A DNA stretch of 64,000 nucleotides. Origin: Blastocladiella emersonii ATCC 22665 (Eukaryota; Blastocladiomycota; Blastocladiomycetes; Blastocladiales; Blastocladiaceae). Each line of letters starts with the position of its first letter. Position 1 is the first letter of the stretch. The stretch is taken from NCBI GenBank assembly GCA_025594325.1, contig JANHCV010000005.1, positions 1,019,501-1,083,500 on the forward strand. Reading direction: 5' to 3'. Position numbers and translations under genes: made by a program. Of the stretch, positions 1 through 10,873 are shown piece after piece. Below the pieces are notes generated by a model that was not told the origin of the DNA, searched no databases, and was given only the letters and a program-made list of their open reading frames with translations.

Positions 1-1954
1 CAACGTCGCACTGCCCAAGAACTACGCGCTTGTGACGCTGTTCCGCAGCCCGTGCGAGTCCACGGCCGTCAACCGCAAGCTGCGCAAGGTCGCCAAGGAC
101 CAGGCCATGACCGCCCAGGCCCAGAAGCCGTCGGGTGACGCCGCCGCCGTTGCTGCTCCCGCTCATCCACTCGATCCAACTGCCGTGCTCCGCGACGCCG
201 TCAATGCGGCCCCGCTGGCGCACCTACCGTGGCGACTGACGCAGCAGCCATTCCAGTCGATCGTCCTCACAATCATCAACGTTCCACGCAACTACCGCAA
301 GGCGTGTCGATCAGCGCACCACGAACAGTGGCGCAAGGCGCAGAACACGGAGCTCATGGTGCTCATCAAGAACAGCACCTGGATCGTGATCAAGAAGCAC
401 AAGGTCCCTGCCGACGCGCGCATCATTGGCTCGCAGTGGGTGTACGCACATAAGGCCGCCAAGGACATCTTCAAGGCGCGCCTTGTCGCTTGAGGAGACC
501 AGCAGCGCGCCGGCCTTGACGTTGGGAACTGCTACTCGCCCACGGTCTTGTACGCGTCGATCCGCACCTTCTTCGCCGTCGCCGCGTTGCGCAGGTGGCG
601 TATCCACTCGATGGACGTGTCAAATGCGTATGTGCACGCCGAGCTGCCAAAGCCCGCGTACATGTACCCGCCGCCAGGCGTCGGCGCCGCTCCCAACAAC
701 GTGTTCCTGCTCAAGAAGTCGCTCTACGGGCTCAAGAACGCTGGCCGCCAGTGGTTCCTCCTCTTTTCGCGCGAGGTCGAGAAGCTCAGGTTCAAGAGCA
801 CCACGGCCAACCCGTGCGTGTTCACGCGTATGCTCAACGGCGTCGTGACCAACATTGTGTGCTACGTCGACGACCTCCTCATCGGTGGAGACAACAAGCA
901 GCAGGTCGAGCGCGTCAAGATCGACCTCGCCAAGGTCTTCGCCATCAAGGACCTCGGTCTCGCCGACTCGTTTTTGAACCTGGAAATCGCGCAGCACGAG
1001 GACTACATCTGGATTGGCCAGTCGCGGTACATCAAGGGCCTCGTCGAGCAGTGGGAGCTCGAGCCCTCAAACGTGTCGGTACCCATCTCGCAGCTGCCCG
1101 ACTCGGGGCTCACCAACTCCATGGTCGCGTCGCTCGGGCTCAAGGGCGGCGTCCCGAACCCCGGCGACAAGAACGACAAGGAGTACGACAAGTCGCAGGT
1201 CGAAGCGACTTGATCGACCAGCACGCTTGACGCCGATCGTACGCGCGAGTACCAGTCGGTCCTCGGCGCCCTGCTGCACCTCGCCACCGTGTCGCGACCC
1301 AATATCTCGTTCGCGGTCGGCGTCGCGTCCCGCCGCGCGTCATGCCCCACGTTCGCCGACCGCAAGCTGCTCGCCCAGATCTCGCGCTACGTGTCCAACA
1401 CGCCCAAGCTCGGCCTCAAGTACGTGCGCGGCGCCCCGATCAGCGAGTCGCTGCGCTGCTACGCTGACGCCGACTACGCTGGCGACAAGGCGACGTGCCG
1501 CTCGACCACGGGTGTCGTCATCTCGATCGCGGGCGCCGCCGTCGCGTGGATCTCCAAGCGGCAACCATGGGTCGCCCTGTCCACGGTCGAGTCGGGACTC
1601 AACGCCGCCACCAAGGCGACACGCGAGATCATCTGGATCAAGGACCTCCTTGAGCAGATGACGCACACCGAGATCGGCACGCCGGTGCTGCTCGAGGACA
1701 ACCAGCCGCTGATCGCCGTGACCGAGTCCAAGGCCGTGTGTCGCTCCATCAAGCACATCACGGTGCGCATCGAGTTCCTGCGCAACAAGGTCAACCGCAA
1801 CGAGATCGTGCTCCAGAAGGTCGCGTCGGCGCTCAACCTCGCCGACTTCTTCACCAAGCCCACCACGCACAGCGAGTCGTTCGAGTGGGCCGTCTCTGGC
1901 CTCGGCCTCGTCCCGCGCCCGCTCGTCACGGACCAGAACAACGCCAAGGTGTGA
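1..1954 (+). mobile_element. Ty1/copia retrotransposon, 3' half of pol (reverse transcriptase and RNase H), inactivated
   Basis: The plus strand holds the end of a copia-type polyprotein in one continuous frame from the window edge to the TGA at 1952-1954. Reverse transcriptase is recognisable by the stretch ending KARLVA just before 491, the MDVSNAY segment near 612, the KSLYGLKNAGRQW segment near 715, and the catalytic YVDD at 863-874. RNase H follows, with the DADYAGD acidic motif at 1466-1486 and the copia-typical FFTKP near 1850. The frame is interrupted only by in-frame TGA codons at 491-493 and 1211-1213; no frameshift is needed. Gag, protease and integrase lie outside the window or are lost. 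In copia elements this region makes cDNA from the element's RNA inside virus-like particles. With two stops this copy cannot make a full product, though it looks young because the frame is otherwise clean. Confidence 0.93.
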
Positions 1955-2760
1955 GCTCCTCCCCCTGACCGGCGATCGGGGGAGAGTTCAAGTGTACACG
2001 CACACGCGGGGACCGAGTGCGAGACGCGTCTCGGACCAGCCGCGCGTGATGCACGTGAGAATCGCGTCATCCCGACCACTTGTTCTGTTTTGATCGCCGC
2101 CGCGGGGGAGCGGCCGCCCGCCCGACCGTCGCACCGCTCACCTCGACCGGTCGTCCCCGCTTCCCCCCTCCTCTTTTGTTCCTGTGATTGTTCAGTTGCT
2201 AGTCTAGCCGTCGTCGATACATTCTGTTCCTCTCTGTATCGTCACGGCTGCGCATCCAGCTTAGCTTCCACCTCCCTGTCAAGTACGCTACTCTGTTTCC
2301 TTCTATAATGTTCATTTGAAATTTATGCACCTGCATTTTGTTCCCATGCACGCTGATTGTGATTCTTAAGTCGCGCCTAGTACCCAGCGACGCATTCGAC
2401 AGCTCGGAGCGCGAGATAGCTTTCAGCACGATCGTGAGACGGGTTCGAGGCGCGACCCTCGAGTGCGAAGGCGAGGTCGGCTCAGGCGACATCGATCAAT
2501 CCAAACTCGTTGCGCAGGCCGAGTCGGTAGACATTGACTTTTCACGTAGTCCTTGAACGCAGTGTATCGCACTACAATTTGGGCAGAACTCGAAACACTT
2601 CTGACGCGTTGCGGGTGGAAACCCCGTCAGGCGCGCGAGACACCGGCGATGAGAGACGCGATGCGCAATCATGTGATGTGATGTTTGAAACAATCGGATC
2701 GAGCGTTTGAAATCGGCTTCGGGGGACTCGGACGGTTCGCGCTCTCCACTCCACCCCAAC
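1955..2760 (+). other. 3' end of the copia element (possible 3' LTR) and intergenic DNA
   Basis: A purine-rich run at 1978-1986, just after the pol stop, fits a polypurine tract. A TG at 1993 fits the start of a 3' LTR. I cannot see where the LTR would end, because no second LTR copy or target-site duplication is in view. The rest, up to the ATG at 2761, has no convincing gene. A 72-codon ORF at 2338-2556 has no recognisable feature. Confidence 0.4.
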
Positions 2761-5077
2761 ATGAAGCGTAAACCCCCTACCATGAAGCAAAACTCGGTGC
2801 AACGCACCAATGATACCGACATCGTCCCGATCGCTGGCGGTGGCGACCCGGGCTCGCAGTTCAGCTTTGGCGACATCCCGGCCGAAGTGCTCAGTGTCGT
2901 CTTGCAGCTTTCGAACCCGCGCGATTGCCTCTCCACCGCGACCCGCGAGCTTCAGCGGATCGCCGCCGATGACGAGGTTGCGCGCGTCTGGGATCGCCGC
3001 CGCCTGACCCCGTGGCTTCGTGGTGGGACCAAGTATATCGTGACCTGCCGAATGACGCGACATCTCACCGATCTCGACTGGTACTTGAAGCGTGTCAAAT
3101 CAGGCACCTCGGACCATCCGAACCTCAACTTTTTCAAGGCGGCATCGCGCGCCTTTCTCGATCTCATGACGCCGAAACTACTTCATGCGTACACGTCCGC
3201 TGAAACTTCGTACGCACAGGGCTCATCAGCGACGTGGCTCGCGGCGTACGGCTACGAGCGCGACCTCAATTGGAGTGCTCGCGGTTACGACGAGGAGCCC
3301 GTGCCGTCCTGCCTCGAATCCCCCATCTTCTCGCAGCTCCAGCTTCTCTTTTTTGCCATCGCCAGCGGTAGTGCGACGGCGGCGTGCTCGCTCCTCAGGG
3401 ACACGCTCATGCGGGCGCCCGAACTTCTCCAGACCAAGCGGAACAACTGGTTCTTGGTCCCCTGCGCTCCACTCACCTCGTGGTACGCCGACTTCCTACA
3501 CTTTGGGCAAACCATGCGCCTGGTCGACTACCTCTAGCTTATCTCTGTTCTCGGCTGGCATTCCGAGCTTCTCGAGGGTCTTGACGAGTCGGGGCTTTCT
3601 GTCGATGATCGAGTTCTCCGTGACGTGTGCAATTCAACTATCGATCTGGTGGACTTCTTTTCGAGGCACTTCCCGAAGGACGCCCAAGCTGCCACGAACG
3701 TCGCGCGTACACTCGACTGGCTGTTCCAGTCCGCCCCGCTGCTTGCCGAGCAGGTAGTAGCGTCGGACCTTTTGACTTGCCTCATGCGGCCACACATGTG
3801 CGATGCTCTTGTTTACGCCTCCAAGCATCACGCGAACAAACTGCTGGCCAACACGACGCCCGACATTCGTGCCCGAATCCTTGTCTTGGGCCTTCGGAGC
3901 AACAATGGCGCGAGTCTACTTGACGTATTTGAGGCCAACGGATATCTCGACTTGCACACGCTTGGGCTTCTTCTGGCACGGATCCTCGGCGCGCCAAACG
4001 ATCACTACCTCCGAGGGTTCAAGGACGAGGTGATCAAGCGCGCTGGTACTTCGCTCTCGAGCGTGGTCTTTATCGGTGCCATTACTCCACGGCCACGGAC
4101 GAACGGGAAGATCAAACGCTAACTCATACTCGATCCCTAGCCTTTAGCGCCGTTCTTTTCTCTCGGTCGCCTGGTGCGACCGCTGCGCGGTCGGTCTTCG
4201 AGTTTGCGCTTGATCACTTGCACGACGAGTCTCCAGAGCTTGTATTAGACAAGTTTGCGACGTGCATCCGCACGGGTCGCGATCCGCTTGACGCGAAGCA
4301 GCTCGACCCTCATGACTTTCCACAGAAACGCTTTGATGCCTTCTTTGCCGAACCGACCAACGCGAACGTGCTGCAGCTCTTCTCACTCGCCACGTCCATA
4401 ATTGCCGAGTCTCCCGAAAAGCGTTGCAAGAGCTACGCGTCCGCCCACTGGGTCATTGTCGCTGCATTCAAGACCCTGCGACGCGCGCTAACGCGACTCG
4501 TCAAGTCCGCGAGCAGCCGGGTCTCGCCGCGAAGCTCTTCGGAATCATGATCGAGGCGCAGCTTGCCATCGGTTGGTGCGATGCCCGCGCTGCCCTTATC
4601 ATTGACGCCGACGGGACCCAAACTTGCGATCGCTGTACGCTTTCGGGCCAGGCGCCGTGGTTCGCGACACTGGACGAGCTTATGGAAATGAGCGGCGGCC
4701 TCGCTCAGCTTCCCAACTTTGCCAAGAAGTCGCTCTTCAACGCGTACGGCCGCGAGTGCTGGTCGGTGCGCGACATTCGCCCCAACAAGCGCACGCATGA
4801 CGAGTGTGTCGCGCACCACGTCGATTTCGCCGCGCGCGGGCTGTTCCGGCGCCTGATTGTTGCCGACCTCGACGTGTTCCTGACTATTCTGACGCAGGAC
4901 AGCAAGTGCATGGACAAATCCGGCTTCTGGGAGCTCGTCCCCAACGGCGCACTCGATGCTGTCCGCGACGCGGCGTGGATCCAGCGTACTCTCGCAGGGT
5001 GCAAGCGCGCATCGACCTGCATCGAGCAGTTGAAACGCGTCGCGCCGGCTGGGTCCGCCCAGCAGTCCTCTTCGTAG
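2761..5077 (+). pseudogene. F-box-like protein gene, decayed paralogue of the 5,501-7,763 gene
   Basis: The encoded protein starts with an F-box-like helix set (FGDIPAEVLSVVLQ, about residues 36-49) and matches the intact gene on the opposite strand in layout. Both have an N-terminal F-box-like region, a long helical middle, a CxxC pair (CDRC here, CPQC there) and a C-terminal FWELVPNGALD / IWQLLPGGALD segment. One intron is inferred at 4076-4140 (65 nt), at the same place and phase as in the paralogue, with the next residues Ala-Phe in both. Two lesions break it: an in-frame TAG at 3535-3537, and a one-base loss near 4470-4473 that shifts the frame. The first in-frame ATG is at 2761; an upstream TTG at 2707 is not a likely start. 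F-box proteins usually link substrates to SCF ubiquitin ligases, but this match is weak and the function is unknown. A sequencing error at one lesion is possible. Confidence 0.75.
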
Positions 5078-5500
5078 GTATGACGTTTTGGAGGTGTGGG
5101 CCTCTATTTGGTTGTTTTGCGTCACGTATCAGTACAACAAGGATTGTTTGTTACCAAACCAGAGTTTGCATTAGCATATGCTGCGTGAGGAACCATCGAC
5201 TAACACGGTCGGTGGCCCTACGAGACGCGTCACGATATCACGTGGGCGGCGTGAGACATGCGCTGATGCATGGCCGTCTCGTGACGAAGGATGATTCTAT
5301 TGCGTAGTAACTACGGCCTAACGTTGGGACCTGCGTCGATGCTGAGGAGCTGAACTGTGCACCGATGCGTCAATGGCCAAGAAGCTGGTCGCGACGTTGG
5401 CCATGATCGATCTGTGACCTCAAACCAGCGCGTCAGAAAGTTGGTTCGCAGAAAGTCGAGCCGGTACGAGAATATGAAGGAGGAGACGCGTAGAATATAT
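5078..5500. other. Intergenic spacer between convergent F-box-like paralogues
   Basis: About 420 bp between the 3' ends of the two tail-to-tail paralogues. I see no gene, repeat or RNA here; it presumably holds both transcription terminators. Confidence 0.6.
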
Positions 5501-7763
5501 TCAACCGTCCAGCTTTCGCAGAGCGGTGACAAACTCGGCAGACACGACCGTCAGTGGAGCACAGCGTTTGGCCGTGGCCACCATCGCTGAGACGTCGATA
5601 CCTTGCGCGTGAGCTGTTCTCTTCACCAACTGTGCCAACATGCCCGGTGGTACGCGTTTGTCGAGCGCGCCGCCAGGAAGCAGCTGCCAAATCGTTGGCG
5701 ATTCGAGGTAGGGCTCATAGCGGATTGCGTCACAAAGCTGTGCCGCCGATGCGGCCGCTTGCATGTCAAAGTACACACGAGCAATTTTCTGAGCTGACGC
5801 GAGGGGGTCGCAGCCGTACGACGAGTCGCACGCGCGCGCGCAATCCACAAACTTACACAGTCGCGACCAGTCTGGCGTTGCATAGTGCAGCCCAAGGCTT
5901 TGAATAACTGGAGAAAGCGCGGCCACCGTGTCCCGCCACGCCTTCTGTGCAAGCAGCGGACACTGAGGGCAAATAGGGAGTCCGGGAAGCAGCCATGTGG
6001 CAGAATGAGGAGCGCTTGACGTATTCGTGTCCGCGGGCAACACGAAGGCAGCGAGCATGGCGGCGAGAAGTGCGGGCTTACGTTCGGCCTGCATAATCGC
6101 GGCCATGGCGGCGTCTCGAGTGGATGGGCTAGCAAGCGCGGCAACGAGTAAACGCGACACGCTAACGGCGAGTTTTCGCGTGGCTGCCACGTTTGCAGCG
6201 AGCCTGTACTTGATCGGCGCGCCGTGAGCATTGCCACTAGCGACAAACATGTGCAGCAAATCCAACGGATGAGCAATGAAATCGTCTTCTAGCAGGTAAG
6301 ATGCAACGGATAGATCAGGGCTGCAAGGTAACAAAGAAACTTCGACGTAAACGTTGGCAAAGTCCGCAAGGTCGAGCGGGCTCAAACGGCCTTCGTGGTG
6401 GTGATGGTCAACGTCATCGTGGTTGAGAGAATTGGAAGCAACATGGCGAAGAATGTGCTGAGAGATTCCACGGCGGCCACGCGGTTCAAGACTGACTTTG
6501 AACGCTACACGTCACAGCATTAGTGAGCGTTGTGGAGCTTTGACGCGTAGTGCGAGCGAGATCAGTACCTTCGAGCGGGAGCGTATGCCACGTTTGCTCG
6601 TCGCGTTGCTCGCGAAGTTTAGCGGCCAGCGAAATCTCCCCGCGTGCAATTGCAGCGCCAAGGATAAAGCTCCAAGCCTCGGGTTGAAGAAAGCCATCGC
6701 GATCAAGCAGCTCGAGCTCGTCGACTGACAAGTCTTGGTCGAACCAGCGGATAAATTGACTACCAAAGCGATGGACGCTGGTAAACGTACCAGGCTGGAG
6801 CGGCAAGGCAGGGACAATGAGTTCAGGGAACCGTCGAAGAAGCTGGATGAAGCGGCTATGGTGACAAGTCGCAAGGGCAGCGGAGACGTAGGACGCGTGC
6901 GCGGACAGCGGCAGGTGTTTCAAATTTCCAAGGAGCCACGCAACCATGGCCACTTGCTCATCCATTTCGCTGACATCGCGACGCAAGTAGATCGAAGGAG
7001 TCTCCCCAATAATCGCAAGCACCTGGGGTATGTCAACGCGGTGGACGCCGTCGTACGGAAGTAGGGCTTGGAGCGAGGAGTGGCGCAGGTGGACGATGGC
7101 GTTGTATGCGAGAACATCGATCATGAGCGGTTTGAACCGTGGTATGGGTTCGGATCGTGAGTCCAGCGCGGACGCGGTTGACTCGTACCCACCAAAGTCC
7201 ACGTTCATGAGCAATGCCCACCTCCTCCGATCCATCGAGACGCCAAGAATTTGCGGAAAGTCGCAGGCAAGCGCATGGAACAAGTTGCGAAACAAGTCTG
7301 AACGGCCTTCTTCGATGGCCGCCAACAGGAAGCGCAAATATCCAACCACGGGATGACGCAGGGGAGGGAGTGCAAGTAAGGTCGAGCGAGCTTGCCCAGC
7401 AGCGAGCACTTGAAGTGGCGCCGCACCCACGTCGCTGATGCGAATGCGACGACGGACCAAGCTGGCGTACTGGAACATGAGCTCGTCAGGCGCAGCGGGA
7501 GGTCCGAGTTGGAACAACCGCGCGATGAGTCCAATCGGTTGGTGCGGGTCTGCAGTAGCAACATCCAGCCGCCCAACCAGTCGCAGCACCCATGAGTGGT
7601 GAACTAGTTCGTCGCACGCGGTTTCCCGAAGGATGGAGGTCGCGGCCGCAAGCGAGCTACGCGACTCGCCGAGCCGAACCACGTCGGCGAGGAGTTCTGG
7701 AGGAAAATCCGCAAGAGAGCGCGCGGGCGGGCCCTGTTCATCTGATTGCATGAGGTTATACAT
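5501..7763 (-). CDS. F-box-like protein, intact, two exons
   Basis: Two long minus-strand frames join cleanly across a 64-nt intron at 6505-6568 (donor GTACTG, branch-like CACTAAT, acceptor GTGTAG). This gives exon 1 7763-6569, exon 2 6504-5501 and a 732-residue protein. The N-terminus resembles an F-box (LADFPPELLADVVRLG, about residues 17-32), followed by a long alpha-helical region without a clear repeat. A His-rich stretch (DDVDHHHHEG) lies just after the splice junction, and a CPQC pair sits in the C-terminal part. No membrane segment or signal peptide is visible. The start is the first ATG of the frame; a second Met is four codons on. The closest relative I can see is the broken gene at 2,761-5,077, facing it. 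A role as an SCF substrate adaptor is only suggested by the weak F-box. The open frame and conserved splice site argue that it is functional. Confidence 0.78.
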
Positions 7764-8628
7764 TGCGTTCGTGACGGGGTGTCAGTTTTGCAAGAGGTGA
7801 CGGAGCGGCGACGGGAGTTGAGAGCGGGTCCTCGCGCCCTTCGCGACGCGCCACCGCAGCCTTCGCCCACCAAACGGTCATGACCGACAGAAAGTAGCAA
7901 CACAACCCTCGATCCGGGCACACGTCCAGCAGCACAAAGTAGCAAGACGGGGGAGAGACGCAACAATAGTCTGTATTGAGTGCGCGCCGCCGTGAGGGGC
8001 GCTGCAGCATATTGCACTGAATAGAATGTCCCCGCTGTGGCCGCTTTCACTGTCACACGAGGCGACCGACTTGCTGGTGCCACACGTCCACCCGTGTTCC
8101 GCATCGGTCCCGAGAGACCGACGGCCGAGGAACAGACAGGCCTCCGCGAGAGGAACGCGCCCGAGGAGGAGGGACTCGAGGCGCGCAGGACGACGGGGTT
8201 CACAGACCTTCCCAAGGGGCGACGATGGCGAGCAACAAGGTGTGCTCCGAGTGTTTTCCCTTTATGCTGCTAGTTACATCTCTCGGGGACAGCGCGTGGG
8301 CGCGGGTGATCGCCCAGCTTTATAGCGCGGCGCCGCCGACGCGCGCGGCGGTCGGCGAGGGGAGCGCGGCGGCCATGTTCAGGAGCGCCCGGTTACGCAT
8401 CAGGTGATGGCGGGTGACCCGAAGCTGTCTCTCGCGCTCCACCGCGACCGCCGCCGCCGTCTCCCTGTCGATCCTTGGGCCCCGATGACCACGGCGGCAT
8501 TACCTGCTAGAGTGTCACCACACATACTTGCTACGAAGCACCTGTAACTTTACGCATCAAGCACCCCGGGAACCGCCCTCGACGACGATCAGCAGCCGGC
8601 CAACCACCACCGTGACCGTATTTCCAAG
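7764..8628. promoter_or_regulatory. Divergent intergenic region, F-box-like gene (-) / UTP6 (+)
   Basis: 865 bp between two divergently read genes. A TTTATAG sequence near 8319-8325 lies about 300 bp before the UTP6 start and could be a weak TATA element. Short ORFs here (for example 8026-8325) have no recognisable protein features and I do not call them. Confidence 0.45.
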
Positions 8629-10807
8629 ATGGCGGACAGCGTGAACATCATCATGGAGGCCATGGTGCCTGAGCTCAAGGACGCGGAGCGCAAGAAGCTA
8701 TTCACCGCGGTACGGCTTGCCGCTCACCCATCCTCCGCCTCGGACCAGGGCCGCTCACACCCTCCCACGACTCCTCATCTAGACCGAGGTCAAGATGATC
8801 GTCGACAAGCGGCGAAACTTCGAGTACGCGCTGCGTCGCCGCGGCGCGATCCTGGCCGACTACATCAAGTACATCGATTACGAGTGGTCGCTGGAGAAGA
8901 CGCGGCGCAAGCGGATTGCGCGGTTCGGGCTCAAGTACAAGACGTCGCTGATCGACCACGCGGGGGTGCGCCACCTGCACAACCTGTACAACCGCGCCGT
9001 GTCCAAGTTCCCCGGCGACGTGGACCTGTGGATCGCGTACGCGACCATGGCCAAGCGGTGCAAGTCGTACCGCCGCATCTCGAGCATCTACGCCCGCGCC
9101 CTGCAGCTGCACCCGCGCAACGCCAGCCTGTGGATCCTCGCCGCCGCCTGGGAGTTTGAGGACCAGGGCAACGCCGCGTCCGCCCGCAAGCTCATGCAGC
9201 GCGCCGTCCACTTCAACCGCGAGATGCGCGAGCTGTGGATCGAGTGGTTCAAGCTCGAGTGCATGTACGTGACCAAGATCCGCGCCCGCGCCGAGATCCT
9301 CGACCGGTTGAACCGCGCCGACAGCGAGGCCGACTCGGACATGGACGAGGACGAGGACGACGCCAAGGAAGACCCCGCTGTTCTCGGCGACGACATGGAC
9401 GAGGACGACCTCGCGACGCCCGCGCTCCCCGTCCCCGATAACAACGCCGAGCTCTCAGCGCTCGACGAGTCGCTGAGCAAGGCCGAGGCGTCGGCGCAGG
9501 ACGGCGCCGACGCCGACCCGATCGTGCAGTACGCGATCCCGCGCCTCGTGTACGCCGAGGCGATCGCCGCGCACCCGGCCGACCTGGCCCTGCGCCGCGA
9601 GTGCCTCCGCATCGCCGTGGCCGCGCACGGCGCGCAGTCGGTGGTGGATGCGATCCTCGCGTCGATCCACACCGACCTCGCGCCCACGTCGGCCGACGCC
9701 GTGGTCCTCGCGACCGCGTGGCGCGTGGTCCCGGGTGTCGGCGGCGTGCTGCCGAGCGACCCGGCGTACCCGGCCGCGCTGCACGCGGCGATCACGGACC
9801 TCGACGCGGCCGTCGCCGCCGCCGCCACCCCGGCGCCGCTCGTGCAGTCCCTGCGCGACGCGGTCCTCGACTTCCTCGCGGCGCAGCGCAACGCGGTCGC
9901 CGCCGTCAACCCGGACCTGGCCGCGTACGTGCACGCGCAGATCCGGCGCCACATGGTCGGGTACCTCGCGGTCGCCGACGCGCGGACCGACGGCGAGCCC
10001 GCGTCGCCCAACGGCGCGCCGCACGCGCTGCTCGACTCGACGTACGTGCGGCTGCTCGAGCACACGGCCGCGCTCGACGCGGCGGACGCGGCGCGCGCCG
10101 CGTCGCTCGTGTCGTCGGTCCGCATCGCGCGGCAGGCGACCGCCGCGTACCCGGGGTCGGCGGACCTCGCGTGCCGCCGCATCGCGCTCGGCCGGGACAA
10201 CCCGGCGTGGGCCGCGAGCATGCCGGGCAAGTTCACGCGCGCGCTGGATATCGTGGCGGTGTGGACCGCGGTGCACGCGCTGGTTCGGGGCAGCGCGAAG
10301 CGCGCGGCGTTCGGCGCGCCCGCGCAGACGGCGAGCGTCGAGGACGCCATGGCGCAGTGGCACACGGTGGTGCGCGGGACGGCCGAGGGCCGCGACGCCG
10401 ATGCCGTGGTCGAGGCCAAGGCGCGGTTCCTCGCGAGCGTCGTGGCGACGCTGCCCGACGACACGGCGCGCGACGCGTTTGTCGAGAAGTTCGTGGTGCT
10501 GATCCCGATCGAGTCGCCGACGTGGCTCACGGCGGTCGCGGATACCTTCTCGTCGGCGTTTTCGGGCGACAGCGCGGCGGCGCAGGCCCCGCCCGCGGCC
10601 CGCCTCGCCATCTACCGCCGCGTGATGCAGCTCGGCGCGCGCCGGTGGCCGACGAGCGTCGCGTGGTGGCTGCGGTACCTGCAGTTCGAGGTGCAGGTCG
10701 CGCGCGATGTCGCGGGCGCGACCCAGGTGTACCTGAGCGCGGTGCGCGCCGTGGGGAGCGACGACGCCGAGGCGCTCGCGGCCGGGTGGAACGCCATCAG
10801 GTCGTGA
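8629..10807 (+). CDS. UTP6: U3 snoRNA-associated protein 6 (small-subunit processome, HAT repeats)
   Basis: Exon 1 (8629-8709) encodes MADSVNIIMEAMVPELKDAE and a KKLF end, the typical Utp6 start. A 73-nt intron (8710-8782, GTACGG...ATCTAG) precedes exon 2 (8783-10807), for 701 residues in total. Exon 2 opens with a KRRNFEYALRRRG segment and the YIKYIDYEW segment, then runs of half-a-TPR (HAT) repeats such as DLWIAYATMAKRCKSYRRIS and SLWILAAAWEFE. An acidic, probably disordered insert follows near residues 230-260. Utp6 is part of the UtpB subcomplex of the nucleolar SSU processome, which folds and cleaves pre-18S rRNA around U3 snoRNA. Its length is greater than yeast Utp6 (about 440 residues), mainly through an alanine-rich C-terminal half. 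The gene is convergent with ILV2, only 66 bp away. A long antisense frame over exon 2 is a GC-codon shadow. Confidence 0.92.
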
Positions 10808-10873
10808 AGGTCGGTGGTAATGAGAGACAGATTTTTTATATGTATCAACTAGTGCTTCTTAATTACTCCAGAC
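10808..10873. other. Short convergent spacer, UTP6 / ILV2
   Basis: Only 66 bp separate the stop codons of UTP6 (+) and ILV2 (-). The spacer is AT-rich (TTTTTTATATG near 10832), unlike the GC-rich genes, as expected for overlapping 3' end signals. Overlap of the two 3' UTRs is likely. Confidence 0.6.

Noticed and set aside
2338-2556. Small 72-codon ORF after the copia element
   Set aside because: No recognisable features and no support for its start; possibly element-derived.
9088-10611. 507-codon minus-strand ORF over UTP6
   Set aside because: Shadow frame caused by strong G/C preference at third codon positions of UTP6; Ser/Ala/Arg-rich with no family features.
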